64,000 bases of DNA from Liolophura sinensis (lineage: Eukaryota > Mollusca > Polyplacophora > Chitonida > Chitonidae): positions 50,186,046-50,250,045 of the forward strand of contig NC_088302.1 of the NCBI RefSeq assembly GCF_032854445.1, read 5' to 3'. The translations under genes and the position numbers were made by a program. Shown piece by piece: positions 50,988 through 62,800 of the stretch. The notes under the pieces were generated by a model. It ran no database searches. It was given only the letters and a program-made list of their open reading frames with translations, and was not told where the DNA came from. Numbering within the stretch: the first letter of the stretch is position 1; the number at the start of each line of letters is the position of its first letter.

Positions 50988-52108
50988 ACAGGACAGGACA
51001 CTTGACCAGAGAGGATACCCAAGACGATATGGCACTTGGCAGAACAGGGCACCTGACAAGAGAGGACACCCAACACAGGACACTTGACAAGAGAGGACAC
51101 CCAACAACACAGGACACCTGACAATGAGGACACCCAACAGAAGAGGACACCTAACATGACATGATACTGAACAAAGGAGGACATACAACAGGACCTGACA
51201 TTTGGCAAGAGGACACCTGAGAGGACCTGACACCTGACAAGAGAGGACACTCAACTGAACAGGGTACTTGACAGAAGACACTCAACATGACACGACAATT
51301 GACAAGAGAGGACACTCAACTGAACAGGGTACTTGGCAAGAGAGGACATGCAACATGACACGACACTTGACAAGAGAGGACAAGCAATATGACACGACAC
51401 TTGACAAGAGAGGACCCCCCAACATGACATGACACTTGACAAGAGAGGACAAGCAATATGACACGACACTTGACAAGAGAGGACACACAACATGACACGA
51501 CAATTGACAAGAGAGGACACTCAACTGAACAGAGTACTTCACAAGAGAGGACCCCCCAAAATGACATGACACTTAACAAGAGAGGACAAGCAATATGACA
51601 CAACACTTGACAAGAGAGGACATGCAACATTACACAACAACTGACATGAGAGAACACTCAACTGAACAGGGTACTTCACAAGAGAGGACACCCCAACATG
51701 ACACGACACTTGACAAGAGAGGACATGCAACATGACACGACACTTGACAAGAGAGGACATGCAATATGACACGACACTTGACAAGAGAGGACATGCAATA
51801 TGACACGACAGTTGACATGAGAGAACACTCAACTGAACAGGGTACTTCACAAGAGAGGACCCCCCAACATGACATGACACTTGACAAGAGAGGACAAGCA
51901 ATATGACACGACACTTGACAAGAGAGGACATGCAATATGACACGACAATTGACAAGAGAGGACATGCAATATGACATGACAATTGACATGAGAGAACACT
52001 CAACCGAACAAGGTACTTCACAAGAGAGGACCCCCCCAACATGACATGACAATTGACAAGAGAGGACACCCAACAGGACATCAGACTTGACAAGAGAGGA
52101 CACTCATG
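50988..52108 (+). repeat. 34-bp tandem array with higher-order pattern
   Basis: The basic unit carries GACAAGAGAGGACATGCAA, then TATGACACGACACTT (34-bp spacing, e.g. 51721 and 51755). A longer motif with CACTCAACTGAACAGGGTAC interrupts it repeatedly, suggesting higher-order units. The several open frames on the - strand here are by-products of the period. Confidence 0.9.
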
Positions 52109-52112
52109 AAAA

Positions 52113-52935
52113 ACAGGAGGGCACATAACAGAACATGGTAACTGAATAAGACAACTGGCTGGATAGTTGAGTGCTCAGAACAGAACATGGTAACTGGGAA
52201 GGACAACTGGCTGGATAGTTGAGTGCTCAGAACAGAACATGGTAACTGAATAAGACAACTGGCTGGATAGTTGAGTGCTCAGAACAGAACATGGTAACTG
52301 GATAGGACAACTGGCTGGATAGTTGAGTGCTCAGAACAGAACATGGTAACTGAATAAGACAACTGGCTGGATAGTTGAGTGCTCAGAACAGAACATGGTA
52401 ACCAGGTAGGACAACTGACTGCATAGTTGAGTGCTCAGAACAGAACATGGTAACTGAATAAGACAACTGGCTGGATAGTTGAGTGCTCAGAACAGAACAT
52501 GGTAACCGGGTAGGACAACTGGCTGGATAGCTGAGTACTCCAAATAGAACACAGTAACTGGATAAGACAACTGGCTGGACAGCTCAGTGCTCAGAAGAGA
52601 AAATGGTAACTGGTTAACAAAACTTGCTGAACAGCTCAGTGCTCAGAAGAGAACATGGCAACTGGAGAAGACAACTGGCTGGACAGCTCAGTGCTCAGAA
52701 GAGAACAAGGTAACCGGATAAGAAAACATGCTGGACAGCTCAGTGCTCAGAAGCGAACATGGCAACTCGATAAGACAACTGACTGGATAGCTGAGAGCTC
52801 AGAAGAGAAAATGGCAACTGGAGGAGACAACTGACTGGACAGCTCAGTGCTCAGAAGAGAACAATGCAACTGGATAAGAAAACATGCTGGACATCTCAGT
52901 GCTCAGAAGAGAACATGGCAACTGGAGAAGACAAC
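52113..52935 (+). repeat. 52-bp tandem array, ~16 copies
   Basis: The unit carries GAACATGGTAACTGAATAAG, ACAACTGGCTGGATAG and TTGAGTGCTCAG. Period is 52 (52183 to 52235). Copies are near identical on the left and degrade to the right. It abuts the 34-bp array. Confidence 0.95.
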
Positions 52936-54930
52936 TGACTGCTCATAACAGAACAGCCTGCATAGTCACAGTGTTTGTAATAACTTGTGGGTGTGACATG
53001 CTAGAATTCATCTGCCTTTTACATTCACTGCAAAACAGATACTTAACATTTTTTTTAGAAATGAATGGAAATTAAATAAACCAAACATTATCTTTGAATA
53101 GTGTGATTTATAGAACATAAAAATTCACACAGGCATTGAGAGAGAACAGAAAAGTTTACATAAAAGGCTGCAACTTGCATTAGAATGAAATCTTCTCTTC
53201 ATTCTGTACATAAACTGAATTCCACTGATTCCTCACCATTGGCTGTAAATCCCAGGTTACCTTGCGCATATTGGCTTGCTCTCTGAACTCGACTGATAAA
53301 GGAGCTGAAACTCTGTCTCTTTTAGTCTAGGTCATATCTGGCATGGGCTAAAATGGTTACGCTTGATAAACCATCATTATCAAAAACGCCTCCTTTTGCT
53401 ACCATCAAAATGAATAATTATCTGACAGCACAGAACACTGATTCATTAGACCGATTTTTCCCCAACTTACATTATCACATACATTTGTACAAGACAAGAT
53501 ATACAGGTACATGCACTGGCACCAAAGAAAAATTGTTGATTACATTTTATATGCATTTTACTGGGATTTATCACACGCCCTCAAGTTAACAATGTGATTT
53601 AACTCAAGACGTTGCACAAGCATGCAAACATGTTTTTACAAGCAGCCAAAAAAAAGTGACTTTATTTTTCAGGATTCAGGTGTATGGGCAGGGAGATGAT
53701 TTTGAAAGTAAAGAGCTACTTACACATGCATGACCTTGTGTGCAGTGAAATATCATTTTTCCTCTCAAACAGCTTCTTTTAAGTGTCAAGACAAACATGT
53801 AACACTCATTCAGAGGTTGCTGAACTCAAAATCTCAAAAGTAGCTTGGAGGTGTAATTCAATTAAGCCTTTTCTGGTCTTTATTCAACTTCGTCTTTCAA
53901 GCTCCATTATGTGGTATATACTACAGTACCCATCCATCACTTTCAGCATGACAGCTACTGTCAACAGCCTGGGTGTTAAGTTACTTCTATAAGTGTACAT
54001 GTCTCAATGCTCTTACCTGAGGTTTTTCACAGTTAAAAGCCCAGGACTATGCTCTGTCCATTGGTGTAACACAAACACAGTCACATTCAGTCTTTAACAT
54101 ATGATCTTATTTTATCACATTAACTGCCTACACAGTTTAGATAAATTTCTGATGATCACTGTAGCGCGACACTCTGGGTAGCTGTATAAAATGTACAATC
54201 TTTAAATCCTATCAGACACTGCTCTCAATCAGGTGTGGCTATTAGACCCTGAGATCCCCCAGAATTCTCTAGCATAAGTTGCAATTAAAAAAGAGTCAAT
54301 CTCTCAGAGTCCCAAGGAAATGCGTGCTAATCTTGACCTACTTTAAACTTTAGTTGTGGACCTGAATACAAAAGAATAATGTTTAAGATTTTTTATCAAA
54401 ATGAACTCTTCAAGCTTTCATACATGAAGAGGTTATAAAGTGTGAATATCAAATGTGGCAAACACCTAAGGTAAACTATAATAGAGCAAACTGAGAAAAC
54501 AAATTCTGCTTTCATTTTTTTTTATCATTTTCTCACTGGACTGTCTACGAGGGTCTGTATTATTTCATTCTCACTATACATAAATACTAAGTACACCCAC
54601 TTTGTTGAGATACAAGTACCACTTTATATCTGATCAATCTTTGCAAGATTAAAAGGTCAACAATAGGTCAATAAGTGTCATACCTGACTTCACACCAAAT
54701 GGAACAGGCCCCTGGCAGGCAATAGGCCTAAACGTGAGCTAATTGCTCAATGTACCAAATTTCAAGAATTTTTGTTTTTATGGAGATTCAAACCAGAAGA
54801 TTTCAGGGACAAATTCTCCACATTACCATGGGGTCTGCTCTTTCACTTTAAACTTCATGCAACCACATTCTGTTTATAAGCCAACATCCATAACTCCTAT
54901 TTCAAAGATTAAAATCTAGTTCACATTTAC

Positions 54931-55134
54931 CTTCCAGTACATGTAATGTGTTATATTGTAACTGTTGGAAATGCCATTTTTATGCCACCTAAAGAAAGAA
55001 ATGCGGTAAGCGGTAAGAGAGGCAACATCAAGATGTTTATCTTGAAGCAACATGTCCAGGTCATAAATGTGTAACTGGGCGACCCTGTTTGGGACTACAC
55101 CCTCTGTTTGTGCCAATACTGTGAAGTACTTCAT
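54931..55134 (-). CDS. Speculative upstream first exon for gene B
   Basis: An ATG at 55134, with an in-frame TAG five codons upstream, opens 68 codons (MKYFTVLAQTEGVV... to HYMYWK) that end at a consensus donor (AAG|GTAAAT) in phase 0. That is the phase gene B's 45055 exon needs. The protein has no recognised motif and the exon would be about 10 kb away. It may be chance. Confidence 0.2.
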
Positions 55135-55500
55135 TTTCACACCGTACTAATTTCTGCAGATTTCCCAGTCAATTATTTATGGCGAAAAATAAATCCAGCG
55201 AAAAAAATTCCAATATCGAATCGTATACATGTACTACAGGTAGCAGTATTAATGAAGTGAAACCGGACTGACAGAAGTTGCAATAAGAGAGCCCAGCGGG
55301 CCAGCTAAATTTTAACAGCAGGGAAGGGAAATTATGGTTTAAATATATACAAACTCTAGTGGTAGGGCTTGGTGGGTATAAAACAAAGTGGGAGTTCATT
55401 CATCTTCATTCGTGATCAATCTTCGCTATGCCCGTAAAATGAATGAAAAGTAGATATCAACACTTGCTGGTCTCCAATGAATATCGCTTTGATACACACA

Positions 55501-55535
55501 ATCCGATTGGCTGTGTCTCTCCTGTGGACCAATGA
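55501..55535 (-). promoter_or_regulatory. Paired CCAAT boxes, possible gene B promoter
   Basis: Two CCAAT pentamers lie 23 bp apart in opposite orientations, one in a good NF-Y context (AGCCAATCGG on the - strand). They sit about 400 bp upstream of the speculative first exon and about 1.1 kb beyond gene C's stop. No TATA box is obvious on the - strand. Confidence 0.2.
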
Positions 55536-56082
55536 GTGAGCTTCTAAAAAATTGTGAACTGTGTACAATGTAATGGCCGCTATGGCAATGTTATCCATTT
55601 CTGATCAGAAACTGAGGATAATTTAAATCAAATACAATCCAAACCTTCTCGTGTTGCTTGATAAAGAATGAATGATAATGATGATTTCATATGTTTTGCA
55701 CAGAACTGCTCAAAAAGTGACATATCACTTTGCCAGTTGATTGTACTCATCAAGGGTGCGATAACAAGTTACACCTCTTTGAATACTGCTCACGGTAAGT
55801 ACGAAAGTAAACTTCTTAAATAGTGATAATCCATACCCCATTGCTTCAATCTCTCATCCAGATTACGAGGATCAGCAACACCGCAGGAAACAAAGGAGGA
55901 TGAAAGCCACCACTGATAATCCCTGTTTGATGTGCTTGCGTAATTTCGGCCATATTATAACAACGACAATTTAAGTTTCCTTGATTAAATACGTGTAAAT
56001 TAATTCCCGCTAACATATTTTTGGAGTAAATCCAAGAAAACAAATTCCAGAGAATAATAAGTACTTTACAGTATTTATTTAT

Positions 56083-56215
56083 TTTTTTATCTGATTGGTG
56101 TTTTACTCAGAATATTTCAACTACATGTACATGATAGCCACCAGCACTACAGTGGTAGGAATACGGGCAGAGCGCAGACCCACAGGTTGCTGGCAGACAT
56201 TCCTGCATACAAACG
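56083..56215 (-). mobile_element. SINE type 1, diverged fragment
   Basis: CTGATTGGTGTTTTACTCAG, then GCCACCAGCACTAC and CACAGGTTGCTGGCAGACAT follow type 1 order with decay. Confidence 0.75.
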
Positions 56216-56686
56216 CTACAATAAGCCAGTATATCATACCCCTCTACCATGTCCACATTACAAAGGCATGGAACAATTACCACAATGAATCTCCAAAACA
56301 ACTGAGCCAGCACAAGCTGTCTCAAATCACCCTGATTGTAGCACCAATGGGGATGCAGTAAATGCGTGGCAACAAGACCCTGATGCCTTTTAACTGAGGT
56401 TGAATATTTTTTTCACAGCTTTTGTCGTCACATTTAATACAGTATGACAATCACAGTATAAACTGTTAAAGTGTGACATTGTACATGTTAAGCTACAATC
56501 AGTTTTTTTTACCTAGGAATGGCTTGAGACCCTGTTTCCCATCAGCTGACTTCCCATTGTGACTTGGAAACCCTATTGGGGTTTGAACCCATGACGTTTG
56601 AGACAAATGTCTGCTCCTCTACAAACCAAATTCTACAAGGCAAATTCTTGCTGGCCCACAATTGCAGAACAAAACAATGAAATTCT

Positions 56687-56884
56687 TCATACCTGAGGAA
56701 CTCTGACCTCGGCCACAGATGCCAGAGCAAACATGTTCCACAGAAGTCCAGAGGTAACGTCAGGGGGGATAACTGGCTCCTTTAGGGGATCCTCTGGACT
56801 ACAGGCTATGTACTCTGGAATAATTATCTCCCCTGAGTGACCTCTTCCCCAGTCAGCAGGTGTTTTGGTTAACAGGTCCAGTCT
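56687..56884 (-). CDS. Gene C terminal exon: C-tail
   Basis: Acceptor TTATCAG precedes RLDLLTKTPADWGRGHSG. The frame reads on through IIIPEYIACSPEDPLKEP to VPQV and TGA at 56689-56687. CAG|GTATGA just before the stop could also be a donor to another exon. Confidence 0.82.
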   Translation of the reverse strand, partial: RLDLLTKTPADWGRGHSGEIIIPEYIACSPEDPLKEPVIPPDVTSGLLWNMFALASVAEVRVPQV

Positions 56885-59800
56885 CTGATAATAATTTCAT
56901 ACAAAATTAGTCACAAACCACAAAATGCCCTCAGAATCACCTTTTTTTCAGATGGGTGCATGGGTTCAGAAACATTACATACATACATCTGTCTATATGT
57001 ACAAAATGTGGGTTATACCAAAAACCTTAATATTGACAGCATACGCAGATAGGCCAAGAAATAGTAAGCCCAATATCAGCGTACTTTGATTTGGTGCAGC
57101 GTCATGTTAGGTGTGTTTCATATAGCATTACAGTCATGCAGCACTATACATATGATTGCACTGGAATCAGCTTGCTAGATGAAGAGACTGTTGTGATAAA
57201 ACAAAAATAAAAATGATGTCACAGTGTAAACCAGGCAAAAAAACAAAGAACAACAAACAACAAATAAATAGTATGATACCTGAAATCTATGCTAAATACT
57301 ACCCATGATATGATTACGTTTAAATTTTCATGAATTATTTCATCCTGATCAAATGCAACAAGCCTTATGAAAGTATCACTGCAACAAAACATGTATATGT
57401 CCTCTACTGTTATGATTGTCAGATTTTGAAATAAAATGTAAGTGTATTACTACACCATGGGTAAGCCAATGTCTGGTATAAAATTGTTAAGAAAAGAATA
57501 CAAAAATGGTCTAAACATCTGCACAAAATCTGAAACAGATCTCCAACTCATGGTCAAGTCACATACCAATTTTCATTTCAGTATGATGAAACATTTTGAA
57601 AAAAAGAAGTCTGGAAAGTTCCAAAGAAAATAGAAAAGGGACATTATTTTATTGAAGGTAGCCAAAAAGACCTCAAACCCAAAATCGATTTTGTAACTTG
57701 CCAAGGTGAAGCCATGTACAAAGTTTCATTCCAAATGATGAACTACTGTGAAAAAATGGCCATGAAATTTCATGTTTGACCAACACAGTGACAAACAGAG
57801 TGTAAACTATTAGTTCTCCTCTAACTCTCACATTAGGCCGAATTATTAACAAAACAGTAACCTCTGTAGCCCAGTCAATTAGTGGCTTTACACCCCTGGA
57901 TCAATGAGACCAAAACCACACAAGCTGTGAGAGTGGTGGGTGGTTTAAAAACGTTTCACCTTTTCAAACCTTGTGAAACCTAACCACTTCTCTGTAAATA
58001 TTTTTGTGAATGTTGTACAATGGTGGTCAGTTTCATCAGTGGAAGATTTCATATATAGGTTCTATGTATGTTCCATAAGTGTGATTATCCTAGGGCCCTT
58101 ACTGGCAGACGTTTAAAGCCCTTTACAGAATCATGAATTAGGGACACCAACTGAACAAAGACATAAGTGTGATTATCCTCTGGCCCTTACTGGCAGACGT
58201 TTAAAGTCCTTTACAGAATCACGAATCAGGGACACCAACTGAACAAAGACATAAGTGTGATTATCCTAGGGCCCTTACTGGCAGACCTTTAAAGTCCTTT
58301 ACAGAATCATGAATCAGGGACACCAACTGAACGAAGGCATAAGTGTGATTACCCGTCTGAATGAGCCTGGAGAAAGGCCAAACTTGATCAACACCCCTAG
58401 GGATATAGCGGTGATAGGGAGACAAGAGATAAACCACCCAACAGCCTCCAGGGAAGGGGGATAACTGTAGTCTCCATAGCTCAGGGGGTCGTGTCCCCAC
58501 CAGGTCAAGAAGAGTATCACCTGTATAAAATATACAGGATACATTACAAGGAATGGTACATAACACCTGGTGAGAAAATTTAATGCTAAACTTTACATAC
58601 TACTCTAATTCCTCAACCTTTTCAGTGCAATTTATGCACCTTTTGAAGTTGATCTTGGAAACAAAACTACATTGGTTGGATTGGCCAATTTCAGGGCTTC
58701 ACAAAATGTGTAATTTTATCAGTCTACACAGAATAATGCCTCAGAATATGCTTGAATAAACATCTTGCAAACATGCGAAAAGGTTGAAGAATTACAGTAT
58801 TTATGTTACCTCACCAACAGAGTGTATGAATGACACTGTAAATTTATACAAAATGGAAAAGACAAAACTTTGTCCTCCAGTTTACAGGATGTAAAGAACA
58901 AATTTCACTTATACCCAGAATACTCAGTACATTTTAATTCCTGGAATATTTTTGCCCTCACGTAAAACTGAGCTTTTGATTCTCTTTACTCCAATCTAAG
59001 ATTTAACAATAGCCCTGATGGTAAAATAGTTATTAAGATGTTAAATAACCACGTGATTTCATCATAAACTTAAGTCCTGCTTTCTTTGAAACTATGCCTG
59101 AAACAATTTGGGAAAATGAACTTCCTGTGTTCATTTCTTAATCAGATATATTTACTTCAGTAACTGCTGTATTTTCAGAGTTATTTTTACTAACCAGACA
59201 GGCTGCGGGTGTGACGCCGCTCCACATGACCCTCCACCATAGGTTATCTTGCCTGCGGCACATCTGGGTGACACAGCTGAGGAACCTTGGACCCCCATAC
59301 ACCCACATCACAGTGACACACTCACACAGGCACAGGAAAAACAGGCCCCATTTGCACACAAACTCGTTCAGCAGGCGTGCCACGTACATACCTGCCTGTA
59401 ACAGGTACAGTGTTAGGGGACATTTGTCAACTCATGTAATACTCATTTTATTTATTGTTTATCCTGGTGGTGTTTTACGACATACTCAAACACTAGGCAG
59501 ATGTAGTTCTAGGTCTGACCTTTTATGCTAATGATTCCTTCTGATGAAACTTTCTTTCTATCTCTGCCTTTGAAAGACTTGTTGATATATTTACCAAATA
59601 CATGTTTAACCTGGAAATCAGTGATAGGTGTTGTATTAGTTAATGGCACACAAAATAAATGAAAATCTGTACAGTTTAGCATAAACCCTGATAGCAACTG
59701 CATTTCAGTCAATTCACCTGAGTGGTAAGAGCCATAGCTGGCAAACAGAGGAGAATACATGTCAATCCTGTTAGAGTTATGTGCCCTTGTCTGGAGCAGC

Positions 59801-62800
59801 CCTCTTGACCAGCAATGAGCTCTTTGGCAGAGGTGATGATATTATGGACGAGAAAACACTGACGACTGAGGCCCACTATACACAGTAGGAGGAAAAATAG
59901 CCCTGCCCACACAGTGCCACCAGGACCACCGCCCAAAACTTCTAACACAAGGAGGAAACTGACATCCGTATCTGAAACATAGCAGAGATACATACATACT
60001 TTCATACATTCGCACATACATACATACATACATACATACACACATACATACATACATACACATGTACATAGCAGACAACTACAGTACATATACATACACT
60101 TTAATGGCAGTCAGGAACTGTGGGGGAAACATATATTTATTTATTCATTTACTTGGTGTTTTACACTGTACTGAAGAACATTTTATTTATTTTTTAGGGA
60201 GGAAACCTGGTAGAGCCCTTAGGAAGCGCACAGCCATCCCTGGGTTTATGACCGGAAAGGGAGCCAGCACTTGCACCACGAGACAGTAATCGCATTGCTG
60301 AAAGGCTGGTCGGTCATTCTGCTGCACTTGCACACTAACCACAAGGCTTGAACTCACACCAATCGCATTGCTGAGAGGCTGGTCTGTCATTCTGCTGCAC
60401 TTGCACACTAACAACAAGGCTTGAACTCACAGCAATGTGTTGGTCAGTCATTCTGCTGCACTTGCACACAAACCACAAGGCTTTAACTCACAGCAATGTG
60501 TTGGTCAGTCATTCTGCTGCACTTGCACACAAACCACAAGGCTTGAACTCACAGCAAGGTGCTGTTCGGTCATTCTGCTGCATTTGCACACTAACCACAA
60601 GGCTTGAACTCACAGCAATGTGTTGGTCGGTCATTCTGCAGCGCTTGCACACTAACCACAAGACTTGAACTCACAGTAATGTGCTGGCCGGTCATTCTGC
60701 TGCACTTGCACACTAAACACAAAGCTTGAACTCACAGCGATTTGCTGGTCGGTCATTCTGCTGCATTTGCACACTAACCACAAGGCTTGAACTCACAGCA
60801 ATGTGTTGGTCAGTCATTCTGCTACACTTGCACACTAACCACAAGACTTGAACTCACAGTAATGTGCTGGCCGGTCATTCTGCTGCACTTGCACACTAAA
60901 CACAAGGCTTGAACTCACAGCAATATGCTGGTCGGTCATTCTGCTGCACTTGCACACAAACCACAAGACTTGAACTTACAGCAATGTGTTGGTCGGTCAT
61001 TCTGCTGCGCTTGCACACTAAGCACAAGGCTTGAACTCACAGCAATATGCTGGTCGGTCATTCTGCTGCACTTGCACACAAACCACAAGGCTTGAACTTA
61101 CAGCAATGTGTTGGTCGGTCATTCTGCTGCGCTTGCACACTAACCACAAGGCTTGAACTCACAGCAATGCGCTGGTCGGTCATTCTGCTGCACTTGCACA
61201 TTAACTACAAGACTTGAACTCACAGCAATGTGTTGGTCGGTCATTCTGCTGCACTTGCACACAAACCACAAGGCTTGAACTCACAGCAATGCGCTGTTCG
61301 GTCATTCTGCTGCATTTGCACACTAACCACAAAGCTTGAACTCACAGCAATGGGCCCGTCGGTCATTCTGCTTAACTTGCACACTAACCACAAGGCTTGA
61401 ACTCACAGCAATGTGTTGGTCAGTCATTCTGCTGCACTTGCACACTAACCACAAGGCTTGAACTCACAGCAATGCGTTGGTCGGTCATTCTGCTGCACTT
61501 GTACACTAACCACAAGGCTTGAACTCACAGTAATGCGCTGGTCGGTCATTCTGCTGCACTTGCACACTAACCACAAGACTTGAACTCACAGCAATGTGTT
61601 GGTCGGTCATTCTGCTGCACTTGCACACAAACCACAAGGCTTGAACTCACAGCAATGCCTTGGTCGGTCATTCTGCTGCACTTGCACACAAACCACAAGG
61701 CTTGAACTCACAGCAATGGGCTGTTCGGTCATTCTGCTGTGTTTGCACACTAACCAAAAGACTTGAACTCACAGCAATGTGTTGGTCAGTCATTCTGCTG
61801 CACTTGCACACTAGCCACAAGACTTGAACTCACAGCAATGCCTTGGTCGGTCATTCTGCTGCACTTGCACACAAACCACAAGGCTTGAACTCACAGCAAG
61901 GTGCTGTTCGGTCATTCTGCTGCATTTGCACACTAACCACAAGGCTTGAACTCACAGCAATGTGTTGGTCAGTCATTCTGCAGCGCTTGCACACTAACCA
62001 CAAGACTTGAACTCACAGTAATGTGCTGGCCGGTCATTCTGCTGTGCTTGCACACTAAACACAAAGCTTGAACTCACAGCGATTTGCTGGTCGGTCATTC
62101 TGCTGCGCTTGCACTCTAACCACAAGGCTTGAACTCACAGCAATGTGTTGGTCAGTCATTCTGCTACACTTGCACACTAACCACAAGACTTGAACTCACA
62201 GTAATGTGCTGGCCGGTCATTCTGCTGCACTTGCACACTAACCACAAGGCTTGAACTCACAGCAATGCGCTGGTCGGTCAGTCTGCTGCACTTGCACACT
62301 AACCACAAGACTTGAACTCACAGCATGCGTTGGTCGGTCATTCTGCTGCACTTGCACACTAACAACAAGGCTTGAACTCACAGCAATGTGCTGGTCGGTC
62401 ATTCTGCTGCACTTGCACTCTAACCACAAGGCTTGAACTCACAGCAATGCGTTGGTCAATCATTCTGCTGCACTTGCACATTAACCACAAGACTTGAACT
62501 TACACAATGCGCTGGTCGGTCATTCTGCTGTGCTTGCACACTAACCACAAGACTTGAACTCGCAGCAATGCGTTGGTCGGTCATTCTGCTGCATTTGCAC
62601 ACTAACCACAAAGCTTGAACTCACAGCAATGCGCTGTTTGGTCATTCTGCTGCACTTGCACACTAACCACAAGACTTGAACTCACAGCATGCGTTGGTCG
62701 GTCATTCTGCTGCACTTGCACACTAACCACAAGGCTTGAACTCACAGCAATGTGCTGGTCGGTCATTCTGCTGCACTTGCACACTAACCACAAGGCTTGA

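Larger units (their letters stand above)
52936..56686. other. Region between the arrays and gene C
   Basis: It contains the speculative exon and CCAAT pair near 55.1-55.5 kb and a SINE type 1 fragment at 56083-56215. Otherwise AT-rich, no feature recognised. Confidence 0.5.

Noticed and set aside
50889-52126. Several 90-195-codon Cys-rich open frames on the - strand
   Set aside because: They are overlapping frames of the 34-bp array with no start context or domain.
55377-55425. TATAAAA plus a nearby ATG on the + strand
   Set aside because: The ATG frame stops after three codons and no + strand gene follows.
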